Positions 19,869-30,948 of a DNA stretch of 64,000 nt are shown in pieces (the stretch's first letter is position 1; each line of letters starts with the position of its first letter). The position numbers were made by a program, and so were the translations under genes. The stretch is taken from assembly GCA_001310715.1 (NCBI GenBank), contig BAXV01000001.1:62001-126000 (forward strand), in the 5' to 3' direction. The DNA is from Pseudovibrio sp. JCM 19062 (GTDB taxonomy: Bacteria; Pseudomonadota; Alphaproteobacteria; Rhizobiales; Stappiaceae). The notes beneath the pieces were generated by a model. That model saw nothing but the letters and a program-made list of their open reading frames with translations, was not told the origin of the DNA and made no database searches.

Positions 19869-19987
19869 CCAAGGGCTCACATACTCACGTGAACTCAATT
19901 TTCACTGCGTATTTCCAGCAAATAACTGAGCGGCATTTGTAGGAATACGGTTTTATCTCAAAGATTTTCAATAGGACGGATTGAAAA

Positions 19988-20423
19988 ATGGACATAAAAG
20001 CAATGTCAGGACTTGATATTCTGAAAGCCATGCAGAAATCGGGGACTCGGCCAGCTATGGCGAAGACCATGAACGTGGACCTTATCTGCATCGAAGACGG
20101 CATGGCTCGCTTTAGATGCGAACCAACCAAAGACCACCTCAATCCAGATGGCGGCGTTCACGGGGGCTATGCAGCAACGGCACTCGACTCGGTCATCTCG
20201 CTGGCAGCCCAAACCAAGCTCAAAGATCTCTTCAATTTCCGCGGAACATCAGACTCAACGTCAAATTCATACGTCCCATTAGGGAGGGCAGATTGTCTAC
20301 GCGGAAGCTCGTGTGATCAGCATGACGCGCCAAACCGGTATTGCTGCTGGCGAAATTGTCGATGAGGACGGCAAGCTTTATGCTTACGCGTCGGGAACTG
20401 TCATGTTCAAGCCAGAATCTTGA
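19988..20423 (+). CDS. PaaI-type hotdog-fold thioesterase, frame broken
   Basis: Acyl-CoA thioesterase of the PaaI/YbgC superfamily. The N-terminal half is continuous and carries the signature 'H-L-N-P-D-G-G-V-H-G-G-Y-A-A-T-A-L-D-S', where the H-G-G segment and a following acidic residue form the active site. After 20250 the frame shifts at least twice; pieces 'L-N-V-K-F-I-R-P-I', 'A-E-A-R-V-I-S-M-T-R-Q-T-G-I-A-A-G-E-I' and 'L-Y-A-Y-A-S-G-T-V-M-F' complete the fold, ending at 20423. Reconstructed length is about 144 residues. It follows the MarR regulator on the same strand and is followed by a hairpin. The substrate is unknown. Confidence 0.8.
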
Positions 20424-20440
20424 CCGGATAGGGCCACGAA

Positions 20441-20467
20441 GGAGCATATGGCACCCCTATATGCTCC
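20441..20467 (+). terminator. Hairpin after the thioesterase gene, possible terminator
   Basis: Perfect 9-bp stem GGAGCATAT/ATATGCTCC with a 9-base loop, beginning 17 bases after the stop codon. It has no T tract immediately after it, so termination is likely but not certain. Confidence 0.55.
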
Positions 20468-20784
20468 TCCTGTGGTGGAAAAATTAACTGGCTACATAAC
20501 CTATTCTGGCAAGCAAACCAGTACGTTCCACTGATCGGAACGAGATAAATCCAACAACAACTTGGAGTTTTTATCCTGATTTACCCGTGCTTCTGTTCGA
20601 TAAAATAGAAGATTTCGCAAATGGCACAATATTCCGCCCTTCCCCAAGGGCATGAAATTTTATAATTGCATATATCATAGTTCACACGCTATACGTGCTT
20701 ACAATGTTCCTATGATGAGAAAGCCGAAGCGATCAGCATGATGAAAGCTTAGCTCCATTCTCATCCAAAAAAAGCGCTTTTGCC
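20468..20784. other. Intergenic region, no gene seen
   Basis: No convincing reading frame. It should contain the promoter of the GntR gene at 20785; no clear operator stands out. Confidence 0.4.
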
Positions 20785-21501
20785 ATGCTGCACCCGATCT
20801 CGGACCGTTCCCTTATAACACGATTTGGAATTTCTCCCTGGTCATCTGTCAGTAGCCGCAAGAGTGACGCTGTCTATCGGTATCTAGAAGAACAAATCAT
20901 CATTGGTGCTCTGAAGCCTGGCGACGCAATTGCTGAGCAGACCGTGGCAGATGCTTGTAATTGCGCGCAGGGAACTGTACGTGAGGCCTTGCTAAAACTG
21001 CAACAATCGGGCTTGGTGGTGAGGCATGATTACAAAAACACGCGGGTTGCAGGTATTAGCCGTGCCGAAGCTGTCGAGATTGTTAAGATCCGCATGCAGC
21101 TGGAAGAGACAGCAGGACGTATAATCGCCTCCAACATTTCTGGAGAAACGCGCGACCAACTTTTCGAGATTCTAGACGCTATGTGTCAGGCGGCGGATAA
21201 CAACGAAGTATTTTTATGCAGCGCATATGACCGGCTATTTCACGACACCTTATTCAAGCAGGCAAATCTTCGCGGTTTAGAACCCATTCTACAGAGATGC
21301 ACGCTTCACATGCACCGAGTGACCTTGGCTCACAGAGGTGTTCCGCTTGATAGTGCAGAGGTTTACCAACAGCACGTTAAGATCATAGAGACCCACTGCA
21401 ATGGCTCGCCTGAAGAAGCTGCGAGCGCGGCACACGCCCATGTCAGCTTCCTATTTAACCTCTGGGTGTCAAAGCATTGCTTTGAAAGCATTTCGGGCTA
21501 A
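20785..21501 (+). CDS. GntR-family transcriptional regulator (FadR/FCD subfamily)
   Basis: Intact 238-residue protein. The N-terminal winged helix (residues about 25-90) contains 'V-Y-R-Y-L-E-E-Q-I-I-I-G-A-L-K-P-G-D' and 'G-T-V-R-E-A-L-L-K-L-Q-Q-S-G-L-V-V', both diagnostic of GntR. The all-helical FCD ligand domain follows, with 'I-R-M-Q-L-E-E-T-A-G-R-I-I', 'D-R-L-F-H-D-T-L-F-K-Q-A' and a late 'H-V-K-I-I-E-T-H'; the spaced Asp/His residues are the usual metal site. Ligands of this group are typically carboxylic or amino acids. No obvious target is adjacent: the next gene is gyrB on the opposite strand beyond a shared terminator. Confidence 0.88.
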   Translation: MLHPISDRSLITRFGISPWSSVSSRKSDAVYRYLEEQIIIGALKPGDAIAEQTVADACNCAQGTVREALLKLQQSGLVVRHDYKNTRVAGISRAEAVEIVKIRMQLEETAGRIIASNISGETRDQLFEILDAMCQAADNNEVFLCSAYDRLFHDTLFKQANLRGLEPILQRCTLHMHRVTLAHRGVPLDSAEVYQQHVKIIETHCNGSPEEAASAAHAHVSFLFNLWVSKHCFESISG

Positions 21502-21532
21502 TATCTTCAATAATCAATCTAGGCCGAGCATG

Positions 21533-21576
21533 AAAAAAAGCCGGAGTGCAGAAGCAGTCCGGCTCTTCGTTTTTTG
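21533..21576. terminator. Bidirectional terminator between the GntR gene and gyrB
   Basis: Stem AGCCGGA/TCCGGCT flanked by an A7 run on the left and a T6 run on the right, so it works on both strands. It lies between two converging genes. Confidence 0.88.
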
Positions 21577-21600
21577 ATGTCTTACAAAGGCGTGCGCTGC

Positions 21601-24078
<2,478 letters not shown>

Positions 24079-24297
24079 TCATTAGGGTTCATGTTATAAT
24101 TGGTTGGGCAAATGGTTCAAGCAATCTGAGAGTTTAACCGCTCGTAAACCAAGGGAAATATTGCATAAACGCGTTTTTACAGGGGGAAAATTTCCTTTAC
24201 GGCCATCCCCCGGATTTGCGCCTACAGCCAGCTCCTCCAGTTTCCATTTTTGCATTTGGAGTTTTCCCAAAGCCGGCCATTCTTTCCGACGATAGGC

Positions 24298-24393
24298 CTA
24301 GCGCATGATCATTAACACGGCAATGCCAAGAAGTCCTAGGCAAGCCAGTCGATTTATCAGATGCGTTACTTTCTGCGAGGTCAACAAGCAGCG
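24298..24393 (-). pseudogene. C-terminal remnant of a third LysE-family exporter
   Basis: The last 31 residues of this frame read '...L-L-T-S-Q-K-V-T-H-L-I-N-R-L-A-C-L-G-L-L-G-I-A-V-L-M-I-M-R'. That matches the end of the two LysE-family genes to its right ('L-T-S-E-K-A-V-T-R-L-N-K' and 'I-S-S-Q-K-A-F-Q-R-L-N-K', each ending in a short hydrophobic helix and R). The sequence upstream of it does not continue the family. It is best read as the stub of a tandem duplicate, or possibly a badly damaged full copy. Confidence 0.55.
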
Positions 24394-24700
24394 ATGTCTT
24401 GGCAGAAGATTGTGGTGGTATTTGGTTGCCCTTAAAACCTGAGGGCGTTGCCGCTGCGTTCTTCCCAACACCCTAAGCGATATAAGTGAGACAAGCGACC
24501 CCAAACCACTGCAACGCTACAAACGCTCCGGAAAAATTACCGGCCAGCGTGGGCGATGATTGCAAGCTTGAAAAGTGTACCGTCAAACAACGCGAGGCGA
24601 ATTACATCCATAAAGGAACAAGCTGTTCTTTGCTGAAGGCGATTACGCTCAGGGTGCGGCGCTTCATTCAATTACAAGCGCCGCTTAGAGAGTTGACTTA
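24394..24700. other. Gap between LysE remnant and LysE paralogue, no gene seen
   Basis: No intact frame with family resemblance on either strand. It may hold decayed LysE sequence, but I cannot show this by eye. Confidence 0.35.
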
Positions 24701-25320
24701 TCAGCGGGTCACCATGGTTGCTGCAACGCCGACCATAACCACGCTGGAGCCTTTGTTGAGACGTTGGAACGCTTTTTGCGATGAGATCAGCTTCTTTGCA
24801 GAAGCGGCCAAATAGGCATAGATGCCGAAGACAACAAACAACACAGCAGCCATTGTCGCGGCCAGCTCCCAATAAGCAAGCATATTGATCCTATCCATGG
24901 GCACGATGTTTGGCATCAGTGCCATGTAGAAGATCACAACTTTCGGGTTGGACAGGTTCATGGACAGGCCTGCAAACAGCGCAGCCATGCGCGAAGATGG
25001 CTTTACAGCAACATCATCGGATTGTGTTGGGCTGATGCCTTTGGAGTTCCACATGCCCCATGCCACGTAAAGCAGATAGCTGCGCCAACCCACTTGAGGG
25101 CTACAAACACCATTGCGTAGCTGGTTGCGATGGCCGCCATCCCCAAAATGGCAAGCGTAAACCAGAACAGATCTCCGAAAACCATACCCACGACAAACAT
25201 GGGTGTGCCCCGCATGCCGTGGCCGAAGATACGTGCCAATAAGGCTGCGACACCCGGCCCCGGGGTAATCGCGGCAGCAAACAGAGTTCCTGCAAAAATT
25301 AAAAGAACAGCCAATTCCAT
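24701..25320 (-). CDS. LysE/RhtB-family amino-acid exporter, frame broken once
   Basis: Inner-membrane efflux protein for amino acids or similar metabolites. The start M-E-L-A-V-L-L-I-F-A-G at 25320 leads into 'A-A-A-I-T-P-G-P-G-V-A-A-L-L-A-R', the family signature at the end of the first helix. The middle has 'F-G-D-L-F-W-F'. The frame breaks near 25080, between 'V-A-L-K-W-V-G-A-A' and 'Y-L-L-Y-V-A-W-G-M-W'. The last part contains 'N-L-S-N-P-K-V-V-I-F-Y-M-A-L-M-P', the second conserved motif. Reconstructed length of about 206 residues and five to six membrane spans are normal. Thirteen bases separate it from the upstream paralogue's stop, so the two are probably co-transcribed. Confidence 0.87.
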
Positions 25321-25333
25321 CTTAATGCCCTTA

Positions 25334-25969
25334 TTATCGCGCGACGATTGCAGCAGCCGCGCCAAACATTGCGAAGCTCGCGCTCTTGTTCAGTCGGGTA
25401 ACAGCTTTTTCTGAGGTCAGGAGGTTTCGTGCCCGCAAACTCACTCCAATATAGATCGCAAAGACCACTGACAATACGGTGAGCGTGACAAACATCAGCT
25501 CCACCAAACCATTGGTCGTGACGGTATCCATAGGTACCACGCTTGGCATGAGCGCCGCATAAAACAGCAGACCCTTTGGGTTAGAGAGCGTGATCAACAT
25601 ACCGGAGATCAGCGTTCTTGCGCTGTTTCTTGTGGTTTGTTGTGGTGTTGCTGCGATTTGCGTATCCGCTTGCGGTGTCTGCAAGCTGCTGGCATGCCAG
25701 AGTTTCCACGCCAGATAGAGCAGATAGGCAGCGCCGACGTATTTGACGATAGCGAAGGCCAGTACATAGGTGCTTGCCAGCTTCGCCAGACCGAGGATTG
25801 CCAAAAGAAACAGGCACATACTGCCAATCAACATTCCAGAGACAAACGCAAGCGTGCCTTGCAGTCCATACCCGAGTGTACGTGAAACCAGCGCTGTAAT
25901 AGCCGGACCCGGTGTAATGGCAACAACAAACAGAGTTGCGCCGAAAATGAGAAGAATTTGCAAGTCCAT
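25334..25969 (-). CDS. LysE/RhtB-family amino-acid exporter
   Basis: Intact 211-residue membrane protein starting at ATG 25969 (M-D-L-Q-I-L-L-I-F-G-A-T). It carries 'V-A-I-T-P-G-P-A-I-T-A-L-V-S-R' and 'T-L-S-N-P-K-G-L-L-F-Y-A-A-L-M-P', the two family motifs. It is clearly paralogous to the following gene: same start pattern, same length, similar C-terminal 'L-N-K-S-A-S-F'. Tandem LysE pairs can form one complex or have diverged substrates, but neither can be told here. The gene sits in the replication block between recF and gyrB, which is an unusual place. Confidence 0.92.
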   Translation of the reverse strand: MDLQILLIFGATLFVVAITPGPAITALVSRTLGYGLQGTLAFVSGMLIGSMCLFLLAILGLAKLASTYVLAFAIVKYVGAAYLLYLAWKLWHASSLQTPQADTQIAATPQQTTRNSARTLISGMLITLSNPKGLLFYAALMPSVVPMDTVTTNGLVELMFVTLTVLSVVFAIYIGVSLRARNLLTSEKAVTRLNKSASFAMFGAAAAIVAR

Positions 25970-26135
25970 GAAATCACATTGATTGAAAAGCAGATTGTAT
26001 AAAGCAGATTGATTACCCTCGCCCCAAAAGGTCGATTGTGCCACCAGAGAGCAGAAACCAAGAGTAATCACATAGATTTTGCGCTGACAAGCGAGATAAA
26101 AGTGTGTTGCCTTCAGGCCAGCTCAACGAAATGGG

Positions 26136-27265
26136 CTAACTGGTCTTGATTACACCCTCTGCAACTTCAAAAATCTGCGCAGCGGTTGGGAGGTCTTTGA
26201 AGAGGTTTTGGTCGGTACCTGTCATGAAGACCTGTCCGCCGAGTGCTTCAAGGCGGGTGAAGAGGGCTTCGCGGCGGCCCGGATCGAGATGGGCTGCCAC
26301 TTCATCCAACAGCAGAATTGGCGTCATACCGGAAATGGAGGAAGTGAGATCTGTATGTGCGAGAACCAAGCCGATCAGCAGGGCCTTTTGCTCTCCGGTT
26401 GAGGCTTGTGCGGCGGGCATTTGTTTTTCGCTGTGAACCACATAGAGGTCCGAGCGATGCGGGCCATCCAGCGTGCGGCCTGCCGCCCGGTCCCGGAAAC
26501 GGCCTTCCACCAGCAGATCGCGGTAGCAATCTTCCCGATCAGACGCGCTGAGGCCAATGGTTGCGGTTTCAAACGCGCCTTGCAGGTGAATTTCCGCAGA
26601 GGGGAAGGGGAGGCCGAGTGCCTTCTGGGCTCCAATTGTTTTGGCCAGCAAGCTCACCGTTTCACTGCGTGCCAAAGCGACCGCAGTGCCTAACTCAGCA
26701 ACCTGCGCTTCAATGGCATCAAGGTATGCTGGCGTTCCTCCTTCAGAAAGCAGGCGGTTTCGCTGCCGCAGGGATTTTTCAAAGCTGGCAACCATTCTGC
26801 CATGAGACGGGTTGAGGGAGAGAACCAGACGGTCGAGAAATTTGCGGCGATCCGAAGCAGAACCGTGAACAGGCCGTCCATGGACGGGACAAGCCATAAA
26901 ACGCGAAGATATTCCAGCAAAGCCTCGGAGGAGCGCGCCTCCTCGCCATCGATACGGACGCGGCGGCCCGGTTCTCCTGCGGTCAGGCCGGTGCCAATGC
27001 GGGTTTCGCCAAACTCACCCTCCAGCACTGCGCTGACGGCCCAGCCACCCGTGCCATCGGTGCGCGCCACATCACTAAGGGTTGCACGGCGAAGGCCACG
27101 ACCAGCGGAGAGAAAAGAGATTGCTTCCAGAATATTGGTTTTGCCTGCACCGTTGTCGCCGACAAAAGCGACCATTCGGCTGTTCAACTCAACGCTTGAT
27201 GCGCTGTAGTTTCGAAAATCCGTTAGCGCGAGGCGAGTAAGCGCCACAGGCACTGGATCCGACAT
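26136..27265 (-). CDS. recF: DNA replication and repair protein RecF, frame broken once
   Basis: SMC-like ATPase that, with RecO and RecR, loads RecA at single-strand gaps. The N-terminus has 'L-T-D-F-R-N-Y' and Walker A G-D-N-G-A-G-K-T-N. The C-terminal part holds the signature-like 'S-T-G-E-Q-K-A-L-L-I-G-L' and Walker B 'I-L-L-L-D-E-V-A-A-H-L-D'. The frame breaks near 26880, between 'V-P-S-M-D-G-L-F-T' and 'S-A-S-D-R-R-K-F-L-D-R-L'. Reconstructed length of about 376 residues is typical. It sits downstream of dnaN on the same strand as in most bacteria. Confidence 0.94.
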
Positions 27266-27297
27266 TCAGGCTCTCTCTGGTTCCGTGAGTTTTGGTC

Positions 27298-27341
27298 ATA
27301 CTCTCATCCGAAAACCAGTGACCACATTTCGGGAATATGTA
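27298..27341. repeat. Extragenic palindromic element of the CCGAAAACC...CCAC..TTTCGG type
   Basis: Imperfect hairpin with stem CCGAAA (27308-27313) and TTTCGG (27327-27332) around an AACC...CCAC loop. It resembles the two better copies at 45091-45190, which follow the widespread rhizobial pattern of a hairpin around ACCG-N-CCCAC. Confidence 0.5.
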
Positions 27342-27345
27342 CCAA

Positions 27346-27379
27346 GAAAAATGCCCCCGGCTTTGGTGGCCGAGGGCAG
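27346..27379 (-). terminator. Terminator after dnaN
   Basis: On the minus strand, stem TGCCC-t-CGGC/GCCG-g-GGGCA with one mismatch is followed by a short T tract, six bases past the dnaN stop. Confidence 0.75.
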
Positions 27380-27384
27380 AACAC

Positions 27385-28502
27385 TTAAACGCGCATTGGC
27401 ATCAGAACGTAGATCGCTTCGTCGCTGCCTGCATCGCGGATGAGGGTCGGAGAACCGGAATCTGCGAGAGTAAACAGTGCGGTGTCCGCCTCCAGCTGGG
27501 CTGCGATATCCAGCAAGTACTTGGAGTTAAAGCCGATCTCGAATTCTTCGTTGTCATACTCAACCGCAACCTCTTCCGTCGCACTGCCGGAATCCGGGTT
27601 GGTAACAGTCAGAACGATCTTGCCTTCGCTCAAGGACATCTTGACGGCGCGGCCACGGTCTGAGGCGATGGTAGAAACGCGGTCCACGGCTTCTTTGAAA
27701 GCGTCGCGGTCAACGCGCAGTTCTTTGTCGTTTCCTTTTGGAATGACGCGCTCATAATCCGGGAAAGTTCCGTCGATCAGCTTGGAGGTGAGAATGATAT
27801 CGCCAATGGTGAAGCGGATTTTGGTCTCGGAGATTTCAACCTTGATCTCTGCTTCCGGATCATCCAACAGCTTCTGGATTTCGCCAACGGTTTTACGCGG
27901 GACGATGATGCCTGGCATGCCGTTGGAGCCTTCCGGTGCCTCAAGCTCAGCTTGAGCGAGGCGGTGTCCGTCGGTTGCAACTGCGCGGAAACGCAGGCCT
28001 TCGCCCACATCCAGAGAATGCATGTAGATACCGTTGAGGTAGTAGCGGGTTTCTTCCGTGGAGATTGCGAACTGCGTGCTGTCGATCAACTTGCGGATGC
28101 CGCCAGCTGTCATGGTGAAGCTGTGTGTGAACTCACCAGCGGTCAGATCCGGGAAGTCAGTGACTGGCAGAATCTGCAGCGCAAAACGGGAGCGTCCGGC
28201 ACGGATTTCCATGGTGCTGTCATCGCCGGAGGTTCCAGAACAACCTGCGAGCCATCTGGCAGCTTGCGCACGATCTCGTAAATCATGTGGGCAGGAACGG
28301 TGGTCGCGCCTGGTGTTTCCACCATGGCTGCGATGCTTTCCACGACTTCAAGATCCAGGTCAGTTGCCTTGAGATTGAGGTTGCCACCTTCAGCCTGCAG
28401 CATGACGTTGGAGAGGATCGGAATGGTGTTCCGCCGTTCGACCACACGGTGTACGTGGGTCAGAGACTTCAAAAGCTCGGTCCGCTCAAGTGTCACTTTC
28501 AT
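27385..28502 (-). CDS. dnaN: DNA polymerase III beta subunit (sliding clamp), frame broken once
   Basis: Forms the ring-shaped clamp that tethers DNA polymerase III to DNA. It starts at ATG 28502 (M-K-V-T-L-E-R-T-E-L-L-K) with 'V-E-R-R-N-T-I-P-I-L-S-N-V', the conserved first-domain motif. The end is 'Y-V-L-M-P-M-R-V', the canonical clamp C-terminus (Y-x-x-M-P-M-R). One break near 28215 lies between 'S-Q-V-V-L-E-P-P-A' and 'M-E-I-R-A-G-R-S-R-F'. Reconstructed length of about 372 residues is normal. Being essential, its break is good evidence that the frame errors in this window are not biological. Confidence 0.96.
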
Positions 28503-28679
28503 GCGAAACGTCCATTCTTCTGGGCGGAGCATCGTGCCGGTGCAGCAAGCTCCGCGAATTACTAATACAAATTTGCCCAGTGCTGGTGCAGAGCTACGCT
28601 CGCCACACCATCCCAACCCACGGAGTTTGACCTCCTGCGGGGTCGTTCAAACTGCACTTTTAGCTCTCAAAATGCAAGA

Positions 28680-28701
28680 GGGGCGCTGCAAGCAGCGCCC
28701 C
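28680..28701. other. Perfect 10-bp hairpin between dnaA and dnaN
   Basis: GGGGCGCTGC-AA-GCAGCGCCCC. There is no clear T tract on either side, so it may be an attenuating or mRNA-stabilising hairpin rather than a simple terminator. It lies on the dnaA-dnaN intergenic transcript. Confidence 0.6.
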
Positions 28702-28855
28702 AATAATCACCAAATTCCTACGAGAAGCCTATATGCTCCTATGTGGAGACGCTGATTAGAGCACGTAGCGTTCATTTCCGTTCACGCATCACACTCTAAT
28801 TCTCGTTCTAAGCGAATTCTTGTCAGTTGATTGAAAACAATCAAAAGGAATGCGC

Positions 28856-30324
28856 TTAGGCGTCCAGCATGCGTTTCAGCAGTTCCAACTCCTGCGCAAG
28901 ACCGTTATCAGCTTTAGAGAGCTCTTCGATTTTACGAACTGCGTGCAGCACTGTTGTGTGGTCACGATTGCCGAAGCGACGACCGATCTCTGGCAGAGAA
29001 CGTGGGGTCATCATCTTAGCGAGATACATAGCGATTTGACGAGGGCGCACGATTGTGCGGGTACGGCGCGCAGAAAGCAGATCTGCTTTTGTGACGTTGT
29101 AATGCTTGGAGACGACGCGCTGGATGTCTTCAATCTTAACGCGGCGCGGCTCAGCTGCGCGGATGAGATCACGCAGGGTGATTTCAGCCATTTCCAGAGT
29201 GACCGGAGAGTTTGTCAGCTGATTATGAGCAACAAGACGGTTCAGAGCACCTTCAAGGTCACGACCTGAAGAGGTCACGTTGCGAGCAACGTAATCCAGA
29301 ACAGCGTCCGGCACGGTGAAGTTCGGGTATGAGCGCTGCTGGGCGCGCATCCGGTCTTCAATGATAGCACGGCGCAGCTGGAAATCTGGTTCGGAGATAT
29401 TTACGACCAGACCACCTGCCAAGCGGGAGCGAACGCGATCATCCAGACTTTCCAATTCAGCCGGAGCGCGGTCAGCTGCAACAACAACCTGACGAGCACC
29501 ATCAATCAATGCATTTAGTGTGTGACAGAACTCTTGCTGAACCTGCTTGCCGTGCAGGAACTGCATGTCATCGATCAGGAGAAGGTCGATCGAACGCAGA
29601 GTTTCCTTGAAGGACATTGCAGACTGTGCCTGAAGCGCAGCAACAAAGCGGTACATGAAGTGTTCTGCAGTGAGGTAGAGGACGCGGCGACCACCCATGC
29701 GAGCCTGATTTGCAATCGCCTGCATCAGATGTGTTTTACCAAGACCTACAGATGCGTGCAGATAGAGCGGATTGAAGGTTACGCTACCACCACCGGCAAC
29801 CTGCTTTGCAGCAGCAAGCGCCAAAACGTTGGACTCGCCTTCAACAAAACTATCAAAAACGTATTTTGGATCGAGGGAAGCCCCTTCGAGAACGTCTTTT
29901 GAGGAGTGGTCAGAACGACCGCCACGACCACCCATCATCGAAGGCATTGGGGACGTGGCGCGCAAACCAACAGGATCATTTACCTGAATTGGGCGCATAT
30001 CAGCGACTTGCCACCCATTGCTGGACGTGCAGCTGGTTTAGCCGCCGCCGGGCGAGGGCGAACTGCACCGCGCACGGTGAGTTCAATCTTATGAATGTCA
30101 TCACATTCATTTTTCCAAAGTCCCATCAGACGCTCTGAATAATGAGACTGAATCCATTGCTTCAAAAACCGCGTTGGAACAGACAAACGAACGGTGCCGT
30201 TAGTGTGCCCTTCCATGTCTACGCGTGCAAACCAGCTGGTGAATACATCTTCACCCAGTTCCGCACGTAAACGTTTCTTAACGCGATCCCATTGCTCCGG
30301 CCCTGGAGCTTCCTGAACGTGCAT
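28856..30324 (-). CDS. dnaA: Chromosomal replication initiator DnaA, frame broken once
   Basis: Binds DnaA boxes and opens oriC. The ATG at 30324 follows a strong AAGGAGG site. Domain I is '[21 protein letters not shown]', with an alphaproteobacterial linker after it. The AAA+ domain has Walker [11 protein letters not shown] and Walker B 'L-L-L-I-D-D-M-Q-F'. The domain IV DNA-binding signature is '[17 protein letters not shown]'. The frame shifts near 29990, inside the poorly conserved linker (domain II). Reconstructed length is about 489 residues. An inverted repeat sits just ahead of the ribosome-binding site. Confidence 0.96.
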
Positions 30325-30342
30325 GCTCGCCTCCTTGCAGCC

Positions 30343-30370
30343 GTTGGGTATTCCGCCACAGATACCCAAC
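30343..30370 (-). promoter_or_regulatory. Inverted repeat in the dnaA 5' leader
   Basis: GTTGGGTAT and ATACCCAAC, a perfect 9-bp stem with a 10-base loop, end about 19 bases before the dnaA start and just ahead of its ribosome-binding site. It could be an RNA hairpin controlling translation or an operator. Neither is proven. Confidence 0.6.
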
Positions 30371-30440
30371 CTTCAAATCTGTTGCGCTCATTTTGAGCTT
30401 TGTTGAACCAGGCGTTTATTTTTTTTCATTGTCATTAGAC

Positions 30441-30474
30441 AAAAACATCACAGCGGTGTGGCGCCCACACACCG
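30441..30474 (-). terminator. Probable terminator of the rhodanese gene
   Basis: On the minus strand, the stem CGGTGTG/CACACCG is followed, after a short spacer, by TTTTT. It begins about 28 bases past the rhodanese stop. Confidence 0.5.
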
Positions 30475-30501
30475 TTGCTAAACTCTAAAATTTTCTGGGA
30501 G

Positions 30502-30948
30502 CTATCCTTGGCTCCACGGAAGACCTTGCGCCTTCCATCCAGAAACCGATCCCCGATGACCTTCAGGATCATGACCGCCTTCAAAGCCATCTGCCACGTT
30601 GTAGCAGTTCTTGTAGCCAAGGGCTGTCATCGCGATCGCTGCTGCCTTACTTCGTGCTCCAGAGCGGCACAAAAAGTAGATTACGGCGTTTTGGTCAAGT
30701 CCTTTTTGCGCCAGAACGTCAGAAAGTTGATTTGCAAAGCCCTCGTGAGGGCCATTGGACGGGAAACCCTGCCATTCGGCGAGGATGGCCTCCTTACCCA
30801 ACATGGAAAGATCAGGTACGCCAACAAAGGTCCACTCGGCATTTGTTCTCACATCTACAAGAGTTGCAGAACTGTCAGCTTTCAGGCTCTCGAACACTTC
30901 CGTTACGCTTCGATCGCCCGCATAGGCCTCACGCATTGATACTTCCAT
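30502..30948 (-). CDS. Single-domain rhodanese-like sulfurtransferase
   Basis: Intact 148-residue protein. 'A-T-L-V-D-V-R-T-N-A-E-W' is the rhodanese first motif, and the active-site loop is C-R-S-G-A-R-S with cysteine as sulfur acceptor, followed by 'A-A-A-I-A-M-T-A-L-G-Y'. 'N-V-A-D-G-F-E-G' closes the fold. No signal peptide is seen, so it is cytoplasmic. Two starts are possible, 30948 and 30936; the inner one has the better ribosome-binding site (GGAAG). It lies between rpsT and dnaA, which are usually neighbours in this order, so it appears to be an insertion into the conserved block. The sulfur donor and acceptor are unknown. Confidence 0.9.
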   Translation of the reverse strand: MEVSMREAYAGDRSVTEVFESLKADSSATLVDVRTNAEWTFVGVPDLSMLGKEAILAEWQGFPSNGPHEGFANQLSDVLAQKGLDQNAVIYFLCRSGARSKAAAIAMTALGYKNCYNVADGFEGGHDPEGHRGSVSGWKAQGLPWSQG

